A stretch of 23,936 nt of DNA from CAZWVR01 sp964637235 (GTDB lineage Bacteria; Bacteroidota; Bacteroidia; Bacteroidales; S143-33). The stretch covers positions 1 through 23,936 of the forward strand of contig CAZWVR010000029.1 in NCBI GenBank assembly GCA_964637235.1, read 5' to 3'. Below, piece after piece: positions 7,403 to 15,379 of this stretch; the stretch's first letter is position 1, and each line of letters opens with the position of its first letter. The notes beneath the pieces were generated by a model. The model did not search any database, was not told where the DNA came from, and saw only the letters and a program-made list of their open reading frames with translations. The position numbers and the translations under genes are program-made.

Positions 7403-8177
7403 ATCTATGTAAAGGGAAACCTAATTTTGTAAAACCTCCGTCAACAAAAATAGTTTGGGCTGTAATAAAAGACGAGGCTTTCATTGCAAGGAATGCTATA
7501 ACTCGGGCAATTTCCTCTGGTTGGGCAACTCTATTGAGAGGCGTAAGCGATATAACTTGATTGTAATATTCTTTATTTTCCAAAGCTTTTTTTGTATGGG
7601 GCGTTAATGTGTACCAAGGTGCTACGGCATTAACTCTAATGCCATATTTAGCCCATTCTACACCTAATACAGAAGTCATTTGTATTATGGCAGCTTTTGC
7701 CGCAGAATATGGAACAGCACTCCCTATGAATACCTTAGCTGCTACCGATGCTACATTTACAATAGCGGCATGTTCAGATTTTTTCAATAAATCAAAAGCT
7801 AAAATACTCATATGGTAGGCAGATAAATAGTTCCAACGCGTTATTTCCTCTATTTCCTCAGTATTATAATTCTCAGAAGGCTTTCTGAAATTTCCACCAG
7901 CATTATTCACTAAGATGTCCAATTTACCATATTCATTATTGACGATTTCCATAATTCGTTCTCTTTCTTTCTCAATAGAAACATCTGCTACTATGCCTTT
8001 TACTTTATGACCCTTTTCTTGCAGTTTATTTTCTAATGCGAAAACTTCTTTATCATTACGTGCAACAAAGATTACTTCTGCTCCCAGAGTAAGAAATTCC
8101 ATTAAAGTAGCTTTACCAATACCTTTTGTTGCTCCTGTTATTAAGGCTACTCGGTTATTTAATTTCCAAGGTTCCAT
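7401..8177 (-). CDS. Short-chain dehydrogenase/reductase (SDR, NAD(P)-dependent)
   Basis: Classical SDR of 258 residues with a complete active site. The cofactor motif TGATKGIG is at 14-21 and NNAGG is at 91-95. Asn116, Ser144 (in NVASVAA), Tyr157 and Lys161 (YSAAK) form the catalytic tetrad, and the C-terminus FITAQTIFVDGGFTKLG is typical. The cofactor loop after strand beta-2 reads VARND, and an Arg at this place often goes with NADPH preference. The overall look is tropinone-reductase-like or 3-oxoacyl-reductase-like, but the substrate cannot be assigned. The gene is convergent with the etf operon and shares its terminator region. Its start lies 69 nt from that of asd on the opposite strand, so their promoters must be close or overlapping. 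Confidence 0.9.
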   Translation of the reverse strand: MEPWKLNNRVALITGATKGIGKATLMEFLTLGAEVIFVARNDKEVFALENKLQEKGHKVKGIVADVSIEKERERIMEIVNNEYGKLDILVNNAGGNFRKPSENYNTEEIEEITRWNYLSAYHMSILAFDLLKKSEHAAIVNVASVAAKVFIGSAVPYSAAKAAIIQMTSVLGVEWAKYGIRVNAVAPWYTLTPHTKKALENKEYYNQVISLTPLNRVAQPEEIARVIAFLAMKASSFITAQTIFVDGGFTKLGFPLHR

Positions 8178-8200
8178 TTTTTTATTTTAAAGATAAAAAA

Positions 8201-8230
8201 TTTGGTGTTAAAAAAAAACAATTAAGTTTG
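8201..8230 (+). promoter_or_regulatory. Bacteroidota-type promoter of asd
   Basis: TTTG (8201-8204), an 18-nt spacer and TAAGTTTG (8223-8230, exact TAnnTTTG). The chosen asd ATG lies 17 nt downstream at 8247. Confidence 0.6.
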
Positions 8231-8246
8231 TGGAAAAAATTTGCTT

Positions 8247-9242
8247 ATGAAAGTAGCAGTGGTAGGTGCTTCTGGTCTGGTAGGTAGGAAGATGCTCCAA
8301 GTGTTATATGAGAGAAATTTTCCACTTTCAGAAATATTTGTAGCAGCTTCTGAAAAGAGTATAGGAAAAAAGGTTTATTTTGGTAAAAAAGAGCTCGTTT
8401 TAAGAAGTATAGAAGATGTTTTAGAGGAGAAGCCTGATATTGCATTATTTTCTGCGGGTTCTGCGGTGTCCAGAGAGTATGCCCCAAAGTTTGCTCAAAT
8501 GGGTACATTTGTCATAGATAATTCCTCTGCTTGGCGTATGGAGCCGAATATAAAACTTATTGTCCCAGAGATCAATGGAAATACTATTGAGCAGCAGGAT
8601 AGAATAATAGCTAATCCTAATTGTTCAACTATACAAATGGTAATGGCTTTATATCCTTTGCATAAAGAGTTTGTTTTAAAGCGAATAGTGGTCTCTACGT
8701 ATCAGTCAATTACAGGTACTGGACAAAAAGCTTTGGAACAGCTGCAATACGAAGAGCAGGGGAAAGTGCCTCCTCAGAGAGTATATCCGTATCAAATACA
8801 CAGAAATGTATTACCTCATTGCGATATTTTTATGGAAAATGGTTATACAAAGGAGGAGATGAAATTGATTAACGAAACTCGTAAAATTCTTAATGCTCCA
8901 TCGATTGAGATTAGTGCAACTGCTGTCAGGGTTCCTGTAATTGGAGGACATAGCGAAAGCGTATATGTGGAAATGCAGAAAGATTTTTCTTTGGAACAGG
9001 TAAGAGAATTACTTGGGAATATGCCTGGTGTTGTTATTATGGATGATCCTTCGCAGAATATTTATCCGATGCCTATTTTATCAGCTGATAGGGATGAGGT
9101 GTTTGTAGGAAGGCTTAGACGGGATTTGTTTAATCCTAAGGCATTGAGTATGTGGATTGTAGCTGATAATTTGCGTAAAGGGGCTGCAACTAACGCTGTT
9201 CAGATTGCTCAGATAATAGCAAAAAAATTTTTTAATTTATAG
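8247..9242 (+). CDS. asd: Aspartate-semialdehyde dehydrogenase
   Basis: Reduces beta-aspartyl phosphate to aspartate semialdehyde with NADPH, the branch point to lysine/diaminopimelate, threonine and methionine. I choose the ATG at 8247 (331 residues), which gives the canonical MKVAVVGASGLVGRKML Rossmann start; a TTG two codons upstream would add only Met-Leu. The catalytic cysteine is Cys126 in NPNCSTIQM. The substrate-binding Arg228 and active-site His235 stand in RVPVIGGHSESV, and GTGQKALEQL (157-166) matches the family. It is expressed from its own promoter and followed by a bidirectional terminator. No other amino-acid genes are adjacent. Confidence 0.96.
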   Translation: MKVAVVGASGLVGRKMLQVLYERNFPLSEIFVAASEKSIGKKVYFGKKELVLRSIEDVLEEKPDIALFSAGSAVSREYAPKFAQMGTFVIDNSSAWRMEPNIKLIVPEINGNTIEQQDRIIANPNCSTIQMVMALYPLHKEFVLKRIVVSTYQSITGTGQKALEQLQYEEQGKVPPQRVYPYQIHRNVLPHCDIFMENGYTKEEMKLINETRKILNAPSIEISATAVRVPVIGGHSESVYVEMQKDFSLEQVRELLGNMPGVVIMDDPSQNIYPMPILSADRDEVFVGRLRRDLFNPKALSMWIVADNLRKGAATNAVQIAQIIAKKFFNL

Positions 9243-9266
9243 GGAGGCTTAAACAAATGATATAAA

Positions 9267-9325
9267 AGGGCTTAGAGTTTTTTTTTCAGATATGTGTTTT
9301 ATTATAAACTCTAAGCCCTATTTTT
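9267..9325. terminator. Bidirectional terminator between asd and the C69 peptidase gene
   Basis: AGGGCTTAGAGTTT (9267-9280) is perfectly complementary to AAACTCTAAGCCCT (9306-9319), a 14-bp stem with a 25-nt loop. A T-run follows on the + strand (9321-9325), and TTTTAT follows when read on the minus strand. The position between two convergent stop codons fits use in both directions. Confidence 0.9.
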
Positions 9326-9338
9326 GTATTACGATTCT

Positions 9339-11084
9339 TTATTTTTTAGGCATTATAAATTTATCGCCAGTTTTTTCTATAACACATTTATACCATTGTA
9401 GTCTATAACCAGGCCAGTAAGGTGTTGGAGGTATATTTCTATTGTATTTATTAACTTTTAGTTTCCATTTTGCATTCGGGTCTTTTTTCATAACATTTCC
9501 GTCTTTATATCTCATGAAAAGGTATGTATAGAATTGTTTCCAATTTCTAACGAGGCTTTCAGCTCTATCGCAAGAATAGTCTGTAATAAAATCGTCAGCT
9601 AAATCGGGATTTGTTTTGTAAATTTCTTTTGCGGCGTTATCAATATATGGGGTATATGCAATGCTATGATTTTCAATATTTTGCTGTTCTTGTTCAATTT
9701 CAGCGTGAATGCTATCGTATCTTGTATAAGCGAGGTTTGCTACTTGATTGAATATCCAGAAGGCAGAGTTGTCGTTCCAAGTAATCATATTTCCATAACC
9801 TTTTGAGTAATATTTAGGAGGATGATTTATGCCGCAATATATTGGAGTATAAACAGAATTAGCGGCATCATCAACACAGAACCAGAATAAACCTCCTATA
9901 TGGTCTGGAAGCCATGAACGAGATTGTGCGACAAAAGAAAAACCTGTCTGTTGTGTTGCCACAGCCCTTTCATTAAAGAATATCACAGTGTCTTTACCCA
10001 TAACTATTGGAGTATCTAATGGTCTCCATCTATATGGTAGGTGATGTAGAGCTCCTATGTCTTTACTCATATCAAAGTAGGTTCCTTCTAAATGGTCTCT
10101 CATTAGATTCATAACTTCGTGGACTGTAAGTTTATGGTCTGGCTTGATATATAAAGGCATACGATTACTGGCGAAGTGATTAGGATTTGGTTTTCCATTA
10201 TAATAAAATTTATCATCGTACTTTATATTTCCTTTAACGTATTCAAAGTATTCTTTGTCTTTTGCAAACTCTTTATTTACGGCTTTAAAAAATGACCATA
10301 CACGTATTTCACACCAACGAGCTCCTTCAAAATTTACTGGTGCATATACATCTGAAAAACTAAAATCTTTATCTTTGCCTTTATATATGCCAATTTTACG
10401 GGCAAAGGAGATGACATCCGGCGAGTTAAAAACAGTTGCATTGGGGTCATCCCAGCGATTTTTTTTCTGATATTCAAAAGTTGTAATTCTAGCTTGATTT
10501 GCATGAGCTGATATATAGCCATTAGGGATACGCACTGCTACCCATACAGCGCCTTTTTCATAATTACCTTTGCCGATAACTTCCATAATCCATGCTTCAT
10601 TTTTATCACCGATAGAAAAGCTTTCTCCTTCGCTATAATAACCGTATTTATCCATTAGTTCTGCCATAATTCTAATAGCTTCGCGTGCTGTTTTTGCTCT
10701 TTGGAGTGTTATATATATTAAGCTTCCATAATCTAAAATTGCATTATCTTGCTCTTGTAGTTGTGGGAGCCCTCCATAAGTGGTTTCTCCTATAACTACT
10801 TGATATTCATTCATATTTCCGACAACTTGATATGTATGGGGCACTTGATCTATTTCACCGAGGTATTTCCCGGTATCCCATTCATATATTGGTAATTTTG
10901 TCTCGGTATGGTCAGCAGCCGGATAGAAATAAAGTTCACCATATAGCTGATGCGAATCTGCTGAATATGTGATTATTACAGATCCGTCTGCTGTTGCCCC
11001 TTTTGTAATTAAAAAATTTGTGCAGGCATTTGAAATGTAATAATTTAGAATAAAAACCGAGGCAATGAGGAAAATTTTTTTCAT
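9339..11084 (-). CDS. Secreted C69-family (dipeptidase-type) Ntn peptidase
   Basis: I start at the ATG at 11082-11084 (581 residues). It gives a clean signal peptide, MKKIFLIASVFILNYYISNA, whereas a longer open frame upstream encodes an atypical N-terminus and runs into a repeat remnant. The mature region opens with CTNFLITKGATADGSVI, the peptidase C69 pattern in which an N-terminal cysteine (Cys21) is the nucleophile. Later segments (AHANQARITTF, the WCEIRVWSFFKAV region, FCVDDAANSVYTP) fit the family. It probably cleaves peptides or dipeptides in the periplasm or at the surface, with substrate unknown. Cys21 lies exactly where signal peptidase would cut, so secretion and activation may be one step. 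It is convergent with asd and divergent from the HEAT/cyclophilin lipoprotein gene. Confidence 0.85.
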   Translation of the reverse strand: MKKIFLIASVFILNYYISNACTNFLITKGATADGSVIITYSADSHQLYGELYFYPAADHTETKLPIYEWDTGKYLGEIDQVPHTYQVVGNMNEYQVVIGETTYGGLPQLQEQDNAILDYGSLIYITLQRAKTAREAIRIMAELMDKYGYYSEGESFSIGDKNEAWIMEVIGKGNYEKGAVWVAVRIPNGYISAHANQARITTFEYQKKNRWDDPNATVFNSPDVISFARKIGIYKGKDKDFSFSDVYAPVNFEGARWCEIRVWSFFKAVNKEFAKDKEYFEYVKGNIKYDDKFYYNGKPNPNHFASNRMPLYIKPDHKLTVHEVMNLMRDHLEGTYFDMSKDIGALHHLPYRWRPLDTPIVMGKDTVIFFNERAVATQQTGFSFVAQSRSWLPDHIGGLFWFCVDDAANSVYTPIYCGINHPPKYYSKGYGNMITWNDNSAFWIFNQVANLAYTRYDSIHAEIEQEQQNIENHSIAYTPYIDNAAKEIYKTNPDLADDFITDYSCDRAESLVRNWKQFYTYLFMRYKDGNVMKKDPNAKWKLKVNKYNRNIPPTPYWPGYRLQWYKCVIEKTGDKFIMPKK

Positions 11085-11250
11085 ATAATTTATTTTTTTA
11101 GTTTTTGCCAGGGTAAAATTACGTAAATTTTTAAGAAAGTAAACAATTATTTTTGTACAGGAATTTAGTAAAAATAAAAATGGAATGGATATTGAAGTTT
11201 CACAGTGGAATAAATTTTGTTTTTTAAGGATTATATAGAAGTAAAAAATC

Positions 11251-11314
11251 AGGGCAGAGGCACTATTTGCCATAGCCCGACCCGAGTAAGCTGCCTGAGG
11301 CAGAGTGCAAGGGA
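11251..11314. repeat. Decayed or minimal copy C of the palindromic repeat
   Basis: AGCCCGACCCGAG (11274-11286) is identical to the 3' arm of copies A and B. It continues with the related AAGCTG and AAGGGA blocks in the order seen in copy A, but the CTCGCCC end is missing. GGGC (11252-11255) could pair with GCCC (11275-11278), and CTGCC-TGA-GGCAG (11291-11303) forms a tail hairpin. The conserved 5' core and side hairpin are absent. It lies within the 253-nt spacer between two divergent genes, just 5' of the lipoprotein start at 11338. Confidence 0.6.
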
Positions 11315-11337
11315 TAAAGTTAAATTTTTATTTAAAA

Positions 11338-13320
11338 ATGAAAAGAATACTCCTACAAATAATAGCTATATTTTTTCTGACGATTATTTCCTGTAATCAT
11401 CAGAAACCAGATATATCAAAAGTTAAAATTGTCTTTAATAGTAAATTGCAAGAAATTTATGCAGCAAGGAATTCCAAAGATATTGCTACTTTAAGCCGAT
11501 ATCTTAGAGACGATGATGAATATGTTCGTCAGCAAGCTGTTTTATCGATAGCCTCTTTGGGGATAAGTTCCAATTATCAACTTATAGAACCATTATTGAC
11601 TGATGCAGTGCCTAAGGTTCGAATAGCAGCTGCTTATTCGCTCGGTGTTCTTGGAAATACAAAAGCCGAAGGTGCTCTTATAAAGGCTTATTCACATGAG
11701 CCTTATGATTATGTTAAAAAATGGATTTTAGAGGCTCTCGGAAACTGTGCCTCTGAATATGGAGTTAAGTTCCTCTGTTCACTTGATACTAAGGATAATA
11801 AAAATCTTGTAGAAGGACAAGCTTATGCATTCGTTAGGCTCGCGCAAAGAGATATACTTTCCAGAACTTGCGTCAATAGGGTTTTCCAGATTATAGAAAA
11901 ATCAGAACCTAATTCGTCTTTGCGGCAGATTATTAGTTTCTTTTTCAGTAGCGCAAAAAGTTATGACTTCTCTCCATATGTAAATTCACTTATAAATATT
12001 TATCGCAGTTCTATTGATCCGGTAGTAAAAGCTAATCTGATAAAAGCTATTGGCCGAACTAAAAATCCCAAAGCATACGGAGTAATAGAGCAAGCTCTAA
12101 GCTCTAATCAAAGAGAAATAGTTGTTAGCGCAATAGAAGCAGCAGAAAATTATCCTTATTATAGATCTATAAATAAAATTTTAAAACTTTTGACATCAGA
12201 TGATTATGCGATAGCCCTTTCTGCTGCTGATTTTATAGAAAAGCATGGTTCTGTTAAAGATGCTGACAAATATAGAGAAATTGCTAAAAATGTATCATAT
12301 TGGGAGGTGGCTGTTAAATTATATGCAGCTTTACTTAAATATGGAAAAAATAAAGCTGATATTTTGAACACTATCACTAATGCTATCTCTGTTTCTAATA
12401 ATGTATATGAAAAAGCTGCATTGATAGAAGCATTGGGATATTATCCCCCTGCATATGCTTATGTAAATAAAATTTTTAATTCTACTGACGAGCCAGTTAT
12501 AAGAACTGCATGCGTTAAATCTTTATTAAAAATGCTTCATAATAAACATTTTAAGTATTATGCACAAGCTATAAAACAGAGAAATAATGATGACCTATAT
12601 ACTGAATTTTATTTATTTTTCAGAGATGCTATGAATACAAACGATAATGCCTTAATTTATTATTCTGCCGAAGCTTTTCTTTCTCCTGTGATGAAAAACT
12701 ATATAACTGAAAATTATGAAAATGTCTATTTCTTAGATAATGCGCTTAAAACACTTGTATTTCCCAGAGATTTTAAAACATTTTTTAAACTTTGCCAAAC
12801 TATAAAATACATTGAAAATAAAGATTGTCCTCCTTCGGTAGAAATTGTTAAATCCCAGACAGATTGGGAATTTGTAAAAAATATGTCCTCAGTTTATTAC
12901 ATTAAATTATATACAACAAAAGGTGAAATTGTGGTAAAATTAAATTCTTATAAAACTCCAATGAGTGTTGCAGCATTTATTAAAAGAGTTATGGACAAAG
13001 ACTATAATAATCAGAAAATTGCTAAGGTAATTCCTAATATAGGTATCTTTATAGGCGGAAAAAGAGGCGATGGCTGGGAAACTGATAATTTTTCACTTAT
13101 CAATGAATTATATCCAGTTCATTTTAAGAGTGGATATATGGCTATGAAAAGCTTGGGACAAGGCTATCAATCTTCTTTATGGTTTATAACTACTTATCCA
13201 GATATCGCCATAGATAACCGTTATACAATAATTGGAGAGGTTGTTAAAGGTATTGACATACTTGATAAACTAACTACAAATGATGAAATAATTAGCATGG
13301 AAATCCTTTCAAATTTTTGA
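11338..13320 (+). CDS. HEAT-repeat lipoprotein with C-terminal cyclophilin-like domain
   Basis: The ATG at 11338 gives a 660-residue product with a lipoprotein signal (hydrophobic 4-17, lipobox IIS-Cys); a GTG 11 codons upstream lies in repeat remnant C and is unlikely. Residues about 35-480 are helical HEAT/Armadillo-like units: DDDEYVRQQAVLSIASLG, then AVPKVRIAAAYSLGVLG and similar blocks. Residues about 520-658 resemble a cyclophilin-type peptidyl-prolyl isomerase, with LYTTKGEIVVKL, VIPNIGIFIGG, SSLWFITT and RYTIIGEVVKGIDILDKL. Key catalytic positions are changed: the FHRV site reads IAKV (Lys563 for Arg) and the SQFF site reads SLWF (Leu for Gln). A scaffold or weak folding factor in the envelope is inferred. 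The stop is 5 nt from the convergent gldD stop. Confidence 0.85.
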   Translation: MKRILLQIIAIFFLTIISCNHQKPDISKVKIVFNSKLQEIYAARNSKDIATLSRYLRDDDEYVRQQAVLSIASLGISSNYQLIEPLLTDAVPKVRIAAAYSLGVLGNTKAEGALIKAYSHEPYDYVKKWILEALGNCASEYGVKFLCSLDTKDNKNLVEGQAYAFVRLAQRDILSRTCVNRVFQIIEKSEPNSSLRQIISFFFSSAKSYDFSPYVNSLINIYRSSIDPVVKANLIKAIGRTKNPKAYGVIEQALSSNQREIVVSAIEAAENYPYYRSINKILKLLTSDDYAIALSAADFIEKHGSVKDADKYREIAKNVSYWEVAVKLYAALLKYGKNKADILNTITNAISVSNNVYEKAALIEALGYYPPAYAYVNKIFNSTDEPVIRTACVKSLLKMLHNKHFKYYAQAIKQRNNDDLYTEFYLFFRDAMNTNDNALIYYSAEAFLSPVMKNYITENYENVYFLDNALKTLVFPRDFKTFFKLCQTIKYIENKDCPPSVEIVKSQTDWEFVKNMSSVYYIKLYTTKGEIVVKLNSYKTPMSVAAFIKRVMDKDYNNQKIAKVIPNIGIFIGGKRGDGWETDNFSLINELYPVHFKSGYMAMKSLGQGYQSSLWFITTYPDIAIDNRYTIIGEVVKGIDILDKLTTNDEIISMEILSNF

Positions 13321-13325
13321 GTATA

Positions 13326-13904
13326 TCATTTCCAGCGAAAAGTTTCAATTAAATGTTTTATATCTTCTCCTATGAACGAAATATACGGATAGAGCGAATC
13401 ATATCTTGGTCTTACATGGAAATATAATGATCCACGCACAAAGTTTTTTGTGCTATCCATAATATGGAATTGGAAGGGTGTAGCCGCGTTGCCTTCCAAA
13501 GTAAATAATGTAGCATATACATGCATACTGTCATTTGTATAATCCTTAGCTGTAATATTATCAGCTTTAACAGTATGTTTATAAACTAAGATATGCGAGT
13601 CATCTAAAAGTGTATCTAAATTATTGTTGATTTTGTGGTAGGTTAGATGAATTCTTGCCATAAATTTAGGGAAGTAGATGTTAATCCAAAATGGTTCTGT
13701 ATTCACATCGTTATCTTTTTCAATTTTTGCATATATCGGATATTCAAAGGCGTATGGGAATGATGCAGAATCAAAAAGCTTATATCGGTGTTGTGGAAAG
13801 TCTATACGAATATAACCAAAAGGCTTGGGAGAAGTTTTTTGTTTATGAGAGCAGCTTACTAATATTGTTGTAATTATGGTTAATAAGAACATTCCTTTTT
13901 TCAT
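13326..13904 (-). CDS. gldD: Gliding motility lipoprotein GldD
   Basis: The ATG at 13902-13904 gives 192 residues with a lipoprotein signal, MKKGMFLLTIITTILVSC; an upstream in-frame start would add 11 polar residues before the signal and is rejected. The mature part follows GldD closely: PKPFGYIRIDFP, FPYAFEYPIYAKIE, FWINIYFPKFMARIHLTYH, INNNLDTLLDDS, YKHTVKADNI, FTLEGNAATPFQFHIMDST, NFVRGSLYFHVRPRYDSL and a C-terminal EDIKHLIETFRWK. GldD is a lipoprotein required for gliding in Flavobacterium johnsoniae and associated with the type IX secretion/gliding apparatus. It stands alone here, without the gldE or ssb neighbours I recall for flavobacteria. The gene is convergent with the HEAT/cyclophilin gene and divergent from the DUF4377 gene. 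Confidence 0.93.
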   Translation of the reverse strand: MKKGMFLLTIITTILVSCSHKQKTSPKPFGYIRIDFPQHRYKLFDSASFPYAFEYPIYAKIEKDNDVNTEPFWINIYFPKFMARIHLTYHKINNNLDTLLDDSHILVYKHTVKADNITAKDYTNDSMHVYATLFTLEGNAATPFQFHIMDSTKNFVRGSLYFHVRPRYDSLYPYISFIGEDIKHLIETFRWK

Positions 13905-13931
13905 TGATAGATATTTTTCCGATGGTTCCGA

Positions 13932-13965
13932 TGGCAAAGAAAAATTATTTGTTTAATTTTGCAAA
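13932..13965. promoter_or_regulatory. Overlapping divergent promoters of gldD and the DUF4377-TPR pair
   Basis: On the + strand TAATTTTG (13954-13961) is an exact -7 box, 25 nt before the ATG at 13986, with only a weak -33 candidate (ATGG at 13931-13934). On the minus strand TTTG (13965-13962), a 19-nt spacer and TTTCTTTG (13942-13935) fit with one mismatch, ahead of gldD. The two sets interleave, so both cannot easily be occupied at once. Activity is inferred. Confidence 0.5.
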
Positions 13966-13985
13966 AACATAATAAAAACGCTGCT

Positions 13986-14354
13986 ATGAAAAAAATATTT
14001 GCAATTGTTATAGTTTTTATACTGTTTTTTTCAGCTTGTAAGAAAAAAAATGAGATATGTACAGAATGTGATGGGCTCAATTCCAAGAAAATGGATATGT
14101 GGGTTGATGCACAATATGGACCTTGCGATAGCACAGATAGCCTTCGTCCTCATTGTCTTATGGTGCAATTTGAAACTTACTCAGATACAGCTTGGCAGCC
14201 TTTTAATCAAGATATTTGCGGATTTGATTTCACACCGGGAATTTGGTATCATTTAGAAGTAAAGAGAAAAAAAACAGGAGAAGTGAATGGTCAGCCGATA
14301 TATAAGTATTGTCTTGTGCAAATTATAGAAACTAAGCAAAAGTTCCTCAAATGA
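13986..14354 (+). CDS. DUF4377-like small lipoprotein
   Basis: The ATG at 13986 gives 122 residues beginning with a lipoprotein signal, MKKIFAIVIVFILFFSAC (Cys18). A DUF4377-like block follows: a CxxC pair (ICTEC), YGPC, PHCLMVQFET, WQPFNQDICGFDFTPGIWYHLEV and YCLVQIIETKQKF. The C-L-V, W-x-x-F, I-x-G-F-x-(F/Y)-x-P-G and L-V-x-I pattern is what I recall for DUF4377, usually found alone or after META/HslJ domains in envelope proteins. Its function is unknown. Five further cysteines after the lipidated one could form disulfides in the periplasm or at the surface. The stop TGA overlaps the ATG of the following TPR gene (ATGA at 14351-14354), which suggests translational coupling. Confidence 0.75.
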   Translation: MKKIFAIVIVFILFFSACKKKNEICTECDGLNSKKMDMWVDAQYGPCDSTDSLRPHCLMVQFETYSDTAWQPFNQDICGFDFTPGIWYHLEVKRKKTGEVNGQPIYKYCLVQIIETKQKFLK

Positions 14355-15379
14355 TAGATTTAGAGAAATTCCCTCAGAAGCAAGTTGAATTTATTCAATG
14401 TTTTCTTACTATTGGCGACGATTTTGTAGAATTTGATATATTAGTACAATTATTTCAAATTTTGGATGAAGAAAAACAAGAATTTGCTAATATTTTAGCC
14501 CAACTTACTGAAAAACGCTTCTTATTCCGAAAAGATACTTCTTTTAAGTTAAATCCATACATTATTGATGTTTTAAAAAAGACTTTTAAACCTACTGCTC
14601 AGAATTGCGATATTTTTATTTATAGTTTTCTGAATATTTTTCAGCCTCCGTATCAGAATGTGAGAGAGATTTACGAATTTTTATTTCTGAAATTTATTTC
14701 CAATCTAAGAGGCAAAAGCGTGAACTTAGGAATACTTTTTAATTACTATGCCAGATATTTACTTTACAAAAAAGATTATGATAATGCACTAAAATACAAT
14801 GATTTAGCATTAGAGATTTTGACAGAAAAAGCTCCTTATCATTCTCAGCTTGCAATAATATACAATACAAAACCCCTAATTTTTCTTGAAGCTAAGCAGT
14901 ATGATAAAGCTATACAATGGGCATTTGAAGCTGAAAAGCAGATAAATAGCATGCATTTTGAAAATCAAAAACATCTATTGACGACTTATAAAATAATTGC
15001 AGAAGCATATTATGCAAAGGGTGATTATAGCAAAACCCGAGAATTTGCTATGAAAGGTTTAAATACGGACAATAAGGATATTTTATCTCTAATTAGTCTT
15101 TATCAATTAATTTTGCTGTCATCTTTAAGTCTTAAAGATTATCAACAGGCGTATCAGGCAAATCTAAAAGCAATTGAATTATATAAACAATTGCCTGAAA
15201 GTTTGCAAGATAAAAAGATGCTTGAAGAATTAGAAAAGCAAAAAAAGACAATTGATAATATTGTTAAGTTGAGTGAACGTACTGGTGCATTTGCAAAAAA
15301 AATACGCCTGATGAAATTTTTAATTTTATTTATGGCAATAATAGCCTTGCTGTTGATAATTTATATATTTATTCGCTGA
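14351..15379 (+). CDS. Tail-anchored TPR protein with winged-helix-like N-terminus
   Basis: 342 residues in three parts. Residues 1-75 look like a small helical domain ending ILAQLTEKRFLFRKDTSFKL, then NPYIIDVLKKTF, which reads like the winged-helix unit that links the NTPase to the TPRs in STAND/NB-ARC proteins; no P-loop is present. Residues about 130-265 carry tetratricopeptide-like units (YKKDYDNALKYNDLALEIL, AKQYDKAIQWAFEAEKQI, AKGDYSKTREFAMKGL, LKDYQQAYQANLKAIELY). A charged linker leads to one C-terminal membrane helix (323-342), so the protein is probably tail-anchored with TPRs in the cytoplasm. It overlaps the DUF4377 lipoprotein gene by 4 nt and is presumably co-expressed. Partner and role are unknown. 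Confidence 0.8.
   Translation: MIDLEKFPQKQVEFIQCFLTIGDDFVEFDILVQLFQILDEEKQEFANILAQLTEKRFLFRKDTSFKLNPYIIDVLKKTFKPTAQNCDIFIYSFLNIFQPPYQNVREIYEFLFLKFISNLRGKSVNLGILFNYYARYLLYKKDYDNALKYNDLALEILTEKAPYHSQLAIIYNTKPLIFLEAKQYDKAIQWAFEAEKQINSMHFENQKHLLTTYKIIAEAYYAKGDYSKTREFAMKGLNTDNKDILSLISLYQLILLSSLSLKDYQQAYQANLKAIELYKQLPESLQDKKMLEELEKQKKTIDNIVKLSERTGAFAKKIRLMKFLILFMAIIALLLIIYIFIR

Noticed and set aside
11085..11273. N-terminal extension of the C69 peptidase frame by 63 codons
   Set aside because: It would bury a perfect signal peptide and the N-terminal nucleophile inside the protein, and it runs into repeat remnant C.
11305..11337. GTG start for the HEAT/cyclophilin lipoprotein
   Set aside because: It lies in the repeat remnant; the ATG at 11338 directly begins the lipoprotein signal.
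13905..13937. Upstream start for gldD
   Set aside because: It adds polar residues before the lipoprotein signal; the ATG at 13904 fits the family.
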